DNA of 64,000 nt from Pseudomonadota bacterium (GTDB taxonomy: Bacteria > Desulfobacterota > Desulfovibrionia > Desulfovibrionales > Desulfovibrionaceae), in the NCBI GenBank assembly GCA_023411815.1, contig JAEYOJ010000034.1, positions 1-64,000 of the forward strand, given 5' to 3'. The notes beneath the pieces are model-generated. The model saw only the letters and a list, made by a program, of their open reading frames with translations. It searched no databases and had not been told where the DNA came from. A program made the position numbers and the translations under genes. Below, piece after piece: positions 59,342 through 64,000 of this stretch. Positions within the stretch are counted from its first letter, which is position 1, and every line of letters starts with the position of its first letter.

Positions 59342-62300
59342 TTAACAGACCCAGTCGTCGTCATCCTCGATGGGCGTGAAACCGCGGCGCATGGTGTTCT
59401 CGGTGACCACGCGCGGGTCGAGGAACTGCAGCAGGTAGTCCGGGCCGCCGGCCTTGGAGCCCACGCCGGACATCTTGAAGCCGCCGAAGGGCTGGCGTTC
59501 GACGAGCGCGCCCACGCAGTTGCGGTTCAGGTACAGGTTGCCCACGCGGAACTCTCGGCGGGCCTGCTCCAGGTGCCTGGGGCTGCGCGAGTAAACGCCG
59601 CCGGTCAGGGCGAAGCGCGTGGAGTTGGCCCACTCGATGGCCTGGTCGAAGTCCTTGGCCTTCATGACCGCCAGCACCGGGCCGAAGATCTCTTCCTGGG
59701 CGATGCGGTGCTCGGGCCTGATGCCGGCCACGATGGTCATGGGCACGTAGCAGCCCTTGGCGGGCACCTCGCGCATGACCAGGATTTCGCCTTCCTGCTT
59801 GGCGATGTCGATGTACTTGAGGATATCCTTCTGCTGCGCGGGGCCGACCACCGGGCCCATGTAGTTGGCCGGGTCCTCGGCCGGGCCGATCTTCACGGAC
59901 TTGGCGGCCTCGGCCAGGCGCTCGATGAAGCGCTCGTAGATGGGCTCGACCACGATGACGCGCGAGCAGGCCGAGCACTTCTGGCCCTGGAAGCCGAAGG
60001 CCGAGTAGAGCACCCCGAGCACGGCCTCGTCCAGGTCCGCGTCGTCGTCCACGATGATGGCGTTCTTGCCGCCCATCTCGGCGATGACCCGCTTGCACTG
60101 GGCTTGTCCTGCCTGGACCTTGGCGGCCTTTTCCTGGATGCGCAGGCCGACCTCCATGGAGCCGGTGAAGGCGATGAGGCTGACCTTGGGGTGCTCGATG
60201 AGGTAGTCGCCCATGACCGAGCTGCGGCCAGGGCAGAAGTTGAACACGCCCTCTGGCAGGCCGGCCTCGCGGAAGAGCTCCACCAGCCCGTAACCCACGA
60301 TGGAGGACAGGCCGGCGGGCTTGTAGATCACGGGATTGCCCGCGACGATGGCCGCCGAGGCCATGCCCACGGAGATAGCCAGGGGGAAGTTCCAGGGCGC
60401 GATGACCGCGGCCACGCCTTTGGCCTGGTAGAACAGGTGGTTGTGCTCGCCCGGCTCGAAGCCCATGCGCCGGGGCGCGCCCAGGCGCACCATCTCGCGC
60501 GCGTAGTATTCCAGGAAGTCGATGGCCTCGCCCACGTCGTTGTAGGCCTGGTCCCACTGCTTGCCGACCTCAAGCACCTGGACGGCGCACAGGTCGTAGA
60601 TGCGGCGGCGGGCGATGGCCGCGGTCTTGACCAGATATTCGGCGCGCTTCTCGGCCGGCACGTCGCGCCAGCTCAGGAAAGCCTTGTCGGCGGCCTCGAT
60701 GGCCATGTCGATCTCGGCGCGGCCGGCCTGGCAGACCTGGCCCAGCACCTCATCGGGATCGGCCGGGTTCGTCGAGGTCATGCGGTCCTGGGTGGTCACG
60801 TCCTTGCCGTTGATGTACAGCGGATAGGTCTTGCCCTTGTTCTTGCGCGCCTCGGCGATGGCCTTGGGGAAGGCCGCGCGGACTTCGGGAATGGTGAAAT
60901 CGATGAGCTGGTGGTTCTTGAACGGCGGCAGGTTGCCGTAGCTCGGCCTCTTGGCCGGGTGCGTTACGGGCGAGCATTCCTGCTCGCGCTTGAGCGTCAG
61001 CGCGGGGTTCTCCAGCAGCCGCTCCAGCTCCTTGCCCTCGGCGAAGCTCTGGCGCAGGAAGCTTTCGTTGGCCGTGTTCTCCAGCAGGCGGCGCACCAGA
61101 TAGGCCATGCCGGGCAGCAGATCGCCGTAGGGGCAGTACAGGCGCACGCGGCCAGCCACGTTCTTGAGGCCTTTGCGCACCGGCTCGGCCATGCCGTAAA
61201 GCACCTGGAACTCGTAGCGCGAGTCGGGCACGCTCAGCTCGCGGGCCGTCTCCATTACATAGGAGAAGGTGCGGATGTTGTGCGAGGCGCAGGCGAAATG
61301 GCAGATGTCGTGGTTCTCCAGGATCTTGCGCGCGCAACGCTCATAGCAAATGTCGGACTCGGGCTTCTGGGTCCACACGGGCACATCCCAGCCGCACTGC
61401 TTGGCCATGACCGTCTCGTAGTCCCAGTAAGCGCCCTTCACCAGGCGGATGGAGATGGGCAGCGACTTGGCGCGGGCCCAGGACAGCAGACCGTCCAGGT
61501 CGTTTTCCGTGTCGCGCAGATAGGACTGCAGGACGATGCCCAGGTGCGGATAGTCCTTGAACTCGTCCATGGTGCGGAGCTGCTTGAACAGCTCGATGGT
61601 CATCTCCTTGTACTTGAGCTGCTCCATGTCGATGCACATGAAGCCGCCCATGGCCTTGATCTTGCGGTAGATAGGCACGATGCGCGTGAGCATTCCCGCC
61701 ACCGAGCCGGGGATGTCCTGCGGCTTGGCCTGGGAGTAGAAGGCCGAAAGCTTCACGGCCACGTTGACCTTGGGCGCGTGGCCCCAGTCCTGACCGTTGC
61801 CGGACTTGCCCAGGCAGTCCCACTTGTGCTGCTCGGCGGCCATGGCGTCGAGGATCTCCATGTAGCCGTCGTGATAGGCCTGGGCCTCGATCTCGCTGAC
61901 CGTGGCCTCGCCCAGGAAGTCCACAACGAAGGCGAAGCCGTCCTTGCGCAGCTTGCGCAGGCTCTTCATGGCCTCCTTGCAGTTCTCGCCGATGATGAAC
62001 TGCTTGGCCATGCCCTCGATGTTGCCGCGAATGGCCTTGCCCATGACCTTGGCCGCCAGCCCGCCGAACAGTCCGCTCTTTTCCGCGCCCCACTTGAGCA
62101 CGGCCGGGATTTCGCAGTCGTTGCCCGCGAAGTACTCCTCGATGTGCCGCTGAAGCGATTCGCCCGTGTTCAGATAGGGCAGGACGTCAACGAAGCGGAA
62201 AAGCTGGACCTTGAAATCCTCGTTCTTCATGGCCCAGTCCATGACCTTGCCGGTCCAATGGCCCTTGCTGAAGATGGATGGGGCCTCGCCGGCGATGGAC

Positions 62301-62353
62301 GTGAAGAACTCCTGGCCGCGGGCGACGATTTTGTTCTCGAGTTCCGGGTTCAT
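59342..62353 (-). CDS. putA: Bifunctional proline dehydrogenase / L-glutamate gamma-semialdehyde dehydrogenase (PutA type)
   Basis: A 1003-residue fusion oxidising proline to glutamate in two steps. Residues about 1-470 are the FAD proline dehydrogenase barrel (VNVAVKLSAFYSQAKPQ, FMCIDMEQLKYKEMTI, RLVKGAYWDYE, ANESFLRQS, YEFQVLYGMAEP). Residues 480-1000 are the NAD-dependent semialdehyde dehydrogenase (PWNFPLAISVGMASAAIVAGNPVIYKPA, AEMGGKNAIIVDDDADLDEAV with catalytic Glu, GFQGQKCSACSRVIV with catalytic Cys, EEIFGPVLAV). It lacks the ribbon-helix-helix DNA-binding domain of enteric PutA; the adjacent Lrp gene, sharing a TAATG junction, is the likely regulator. Confidence 0.95.
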   Translation of the reverse strand: MNPELENKIVARGQEFFTSIAGEAPSIFSKGHWTGKVMDWAMKNEDFKVQLFRFVDVLPYLNTGESLQRHIEEYFAGNDCEIPAVLKWGAEKSGLFGGLAAKVMGKAIRGNIEGMAKQFIIGENCKEAMKSLRKLRKDGFAFVVDFLGEATVSEIEAQAYHDGYMEILDAMAAEQHKWDCLGKSGNGQDWGHAPKVNVAVKLSAFYSQAKPQDIPGSVAGMLTRIVPIYRKIKAMGGFMCIDMEQLKYKEMTIELFKQLRTMDEFKDYPHLGIVLQSYLRDTENDLDGLLSWARAKSLPISIRLVKGAYWDYETVMAKQCGWDVPVWTQKPESDICYERCARKILENHDICHFACASHNIRTFSYVMETARELSVPDSRYEFQVLYGMAEPVRKGLKNVAGRVRLYCPYGDLLPGMAYLVRRLLENTANESFLRQSFAEGKELERLLENPALTLKREQECSPVTHPAKRPSYGNLPPFKNHQLIDFTIPEVRAAFPKAIAEARKNKGKTYPLYINGKDVTTQDRMTSTNPADPDEVLGQVCQAGRAEIDMAIEAADKAFLSWRDVPAEKRAEYLVKTAAIARRRIYDLCAVQVLEVGKQWDQAYNDVGEAIDFLEYYAREMVRLGAPRRMGFEPGEHNHLFYQAKGVAAVIAPWNFPLAISVGMASAAIVAGNPVIYKPAGLSSIVGYGLVELFREAGLPEGVFNFCPGRSSVMGDYLIEHPKVSLIAFTGSMEVGLRIQEKAAKVQAGQAQCKRVIAEMGGKNAIIVDDDADLDEAVLGVLYSAFGFQGQKCSACSRVIVVEPIYERFIERLAEAAKSVKIGPAEDPANYMGPVVGPAQQKDILKYIDIAKQEGEILVMREVPAKGCYVPMTIVAGIRPEHRIAQEEIFGPVLAVMKAKDFDQAIEWANSTRFALTGGVYSRSPRHLEQARREFRVGNLYLNRNCVGALVERQPFGGFKMSGVGSKAGGPDYLLQFLDPRVVTENTMRRGFTPIEDDDDWVC

Positions 62354-62826
62354 TACTCGGGCTCTCCTTCCGGGATGCTTTCCAGAGGCACGTTCATGGT
62401 TTCCTTGACCGTGGTGAGCACGACGGTCGTGCGCGTGTCGCGGATGGCCTTGATGCGGCCGAATTGCTTGAGCAGGTCCGCCAGGTCCTCGGGTCCGCGC
62501 GTCCTCGACTTGACGAAATAGGCATCCTGCCCCGCCACGTAGTGCACTTCCAGCACTCCGGGGACCTTGGCCAGTTCCTCGCCCGTGCCCGTTGAACCCA
62601 CCGGCTCCTCGGTGCGCACGAGAGTGAAGGCCGTCAGGTGCTTGTCCAGGGCCGCCGGCGAGATGCGCGTCTCGTAGCGCTGGATGATGCCCTTGCGCTC
62701 CAGCTTGCGGATGCGCTCCAGGATGGCCGACGGAGCCATGCCCACCTGCCGGGCAATCTCCGCATTGGATGTGCGTGCGTTGTCTTGAAGTATCTTCAAG
62801 ATGCTGAGGTCTATTCCGTCGATCAT
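62353..62826 (-). CDS. Lrp/AsnC-family transcriptional regulator
   Basis: A 157-residue regulator. The N-terminal HTH is IDGIDLSILKILQDNARTSNAEIARQVGMAPSAILERIRKLERKGIIQ; the RAM effector domain follows (HLTAFTLVRTEEP, GVLEVHYVAGQDAYFVKSRT, DTRTTVVLTTVKET). The stop codon overlaps the putA start (TAATG), so the two are one operon and the natural effector is presumably proline or a product of its breakdown. No signal of autoregulatory boxes was identified upstream. Confidence 0.93.
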   Translation of the reverse strand: MIDGIDLSILKILQDNARTSNAEIARQVGMAPSAILERIRKLERKGIIQRYETRISPAALDKHLTAFTLVRTEEPVGSTGTGEELAKVPGVLEVHYVAGQDAYFVKSRTRGPEDLADLLKQFGRIKAIRDTRTTVVLTTVKETMNVPLESIPEGEPE

Positions 62827-63575
62827 TCTGTCATGCTCCGTTTTGGAGAATAAAGTTCAGATGGCGAGAATTGTCAAGCACGGTCTTGGCTTGCGCCCAT
62901 CGTGCGGCAAAGGTCTTGGCTGCGGAAAGCGCATGCTCCTCTTGCTCCATGTGCCGCAGGAAGCGCGATAAGCGACGCTAGGCCTTTCGCAAGTCCTCGG
63001 TGCATGGTTTGACCGATAACGGTCGCGCGAGACGCAGGTTGTAACCGCAAGCGGTCACGGGCCCTTGCCTTGGCCGTCGGGTAATGGATAGGGCGATGCG
63101 ACGCTTGCTGTGCGCTAAAGTTTCCGATTTTGGCTATCGACGGTGCCTTGTACAAAAAAACTAATATTTAAACACATTATAGTATGCATCTTGACCGCAT
63201 CCAGTTTCCTTGCCTGCTGCCTCGGGCAGCTTCCCGTGATTTTATTCATATTAGTTAAAATTAGGTAAAATTAATTTGCCCTAAAAATAATAAATACCAT
63301 TTTTGTAATTTTAGATTGGTAAGAATGATCAATCCGGCCAAATGGAAGCTCTGGAAGAAAGTTCGGCATGAAATTGATGCTAGTAAAATGTTGAAAATAA
63401 AGGCTAACGTAAAAAATGGAAAAGTGTGGAGCGCTTCTTGCTCAACCCGTTTCATCCTGTCGATGGTCACGGAAGAAACGGGAAATCGAGACGCCTTGAA
63501 CGTGCCGGCGATGTGCGGAGGCCGGGCTGCTTCGGTTTCGGGCTGGAATGTTCAATACCCAAAGGAGCGCATACG
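62827..63575. other. Long AT-rich stretch before the TRAP transporter gene
   Basis: About 750 bases. The portion 63120-63440 is clearly AT-rich (runs of A/T, TTAAAATTAGG-like repeats), unlike the GC-rich genes around it. No gene recognised; an open frame at 63316-63579 has atypical composition and no ribosome site. No promoter could be defined with confidence. Confidence 0.5.
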
Positions 63576-64000
63576 ATGAAAAGAAGAGATTTCCTCAAAA
63601 AGGCCGGCGTGGGCGCGACCGCGGCCGCTGCCGCCACGGTGGTCAACGCCCCCTTCGTGCACGCCCAGAAGAAGACGACCATCAAGTGGCGGCTGCAGAC
63701 CTACGCCGGTCCGGCCCTGGCCGAGCACGTCATCAAGCCGCAGATCGACGCCTTCAACAAGGCGGCCAACGGCGAGATGGTCATCGAGCTGTACAACGCC
63801 GACCAGCTCGTGCCCACCGGCGAACTGTTCCGGGCCATGCAGCGCGGTACCATCGACGCGGTCCAGAGCGACGACGACTCCATCGCCGCTCCCGTGGACG
63901 TCTCCGTGTTCGCGGCCTACTTCCCGTTCGCCTCGCGCTACTCCCTGGACGTTCCCACGCTCTTCAACCACTACGGCCTGAAGGAGATCTGGGAAGAGGC
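63576..64000 (+). CDS. TRAP-type solute-binding protein DctP-like (partial, runs off window)
   Basis: The first 141 residues of a periplasmic TRAP transporter solute-binding protein. A Tat-type signal (KRRDFLKKAGVGATAAAAA..NAPFVHA) precedes WRLQTYAGPALAEHVIKPQIDAFNKAANGEMVIELYNADQLVPTGELFRAMQRGTIDAVQSDDDSIAAPVDVSVFAAYFPFA, characteristic of the DctP/TakP family. It binds an organic acid such as a 2-oxo acid or dicarboxylate. AAAGGAG 9 bases before ATG 63576 is a good ribosome site. Membrane subunits would lie right of the window. Confidence 0.88.
   Translation, partial: MKRRDFLKKAGVGATAAAAATVVNAPFVHAQKKTTIKWRLQTYAGPALAEHVIKPQIDAFNKAANGEMVIELYNADQLVPTGELFRAMQRGTIDAVQSDDDSIAAPVDVSVFAAYFPFASRYSLDVPTLFNHYGLKEIWEE

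Noticed and set aside
59330..62521. Plus-strand open frame of over 1000 codons opposite putA
   Set aside because: It is the antisense frame of putA with His/Val/Leu/Gly-biased composition and no domain; PutA motifs are unmistakable.
62827..63575. tRNA or small RNA gene in the AT-rich gap
   Set aside because: No T-loop GGTTCRAATCC-type sequence or cloverleaf was found; nothing could be supported.

Overview
The window reads as chromosome of a GC-rich, sulfate-reducing deltaproteobacterium of the Desulfovibrionaceae type. The main evidence is a complete dsrMKJOP operon (sulfite-reduction membrane complex). It is supported by a second sulfur-respiration locus with a periplasmic molybdoenzyme, by typical Desulfovibrio neighbours (a MoeA/PBP-like fusion, DUF116, PutA with an Lrp regulator) and by several sigma54 activators. 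This assignment is an inference from gene content; no rRNA or tRNA genes were seen.

Layout. 1-126 is the 3' end of an IS110-type transposase, followed by a curli export operon csgE-csgF-csgG-csgH-like (887-3423) without curlin subunit genes in view. 3588-4925 carries sfsA and a VOC protein on the minus strand. 5293-10948 is an RsbRD-like gene followed by dsrMKJOP and a terminator. A sigma54 response regulator and a degenerate hybrid kinase converge on it (11240-14145). 14678-18063 holds an orphan phage CII-like gene, a TPR protein and three tiny low-complexity lipoproteins. 18311-19796 is a two-gene Fe-S/cytochrome b membrane module.

20043-29600 is the most interesting region. It is a thiosulfate/polysulfide-type respiratory locus with a CsoR-family sensor (C-Y-C ligand pattern, as in persulfide sensors), a TorD chaperone, a rhodanese-thioredoxin fusion whose reading frame is interrupted by one in-frame TGA exactly where related rhodaneses have Cys (candidate selenocysteine), a triple-rhodanese lipoprotein, cytochrome b, a four-cluster ferredoxin subunit, a Tat-exported molybdoenzyme, a cytochrome c, and a divergent PAS-sigma54 activator. 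A sigma54 promoter and a perfect palindrome lie between the activator and the operon.

The rest is mostly housekeeping and accessory: a VPLPA-CTERM exported protein, an EamA transporter, a TrpF-like protein, DUF3243, a Gfo/Idh oxidoreductase, lpxB, a TPR protein, two arm-less HU-like proteins, aguA/aguB (putrescine synthesis), a MoeA/PBP-like fusion, glucokinase, an HDOD protein with a kinase lacking its phosphoacceptor His, a tautomerase, DUF389, PAP2, alcohol dehydrogenase with an SRPBCC protein, a glycosyltransferase, the def-fmt-DUF116-rsmB operon, TauE, DUF1206, a holin-like membrane protein, lrp-putA, and the start of a TRAP solute-binding protein running off the right edge.

A family of two-hairpin intergenic repeats (at least 10 copies) sits about 15-40 bases after many stop codons, with covarying stem sequences. 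No CRISPR array, rRNA or tRNA gene was recognised.
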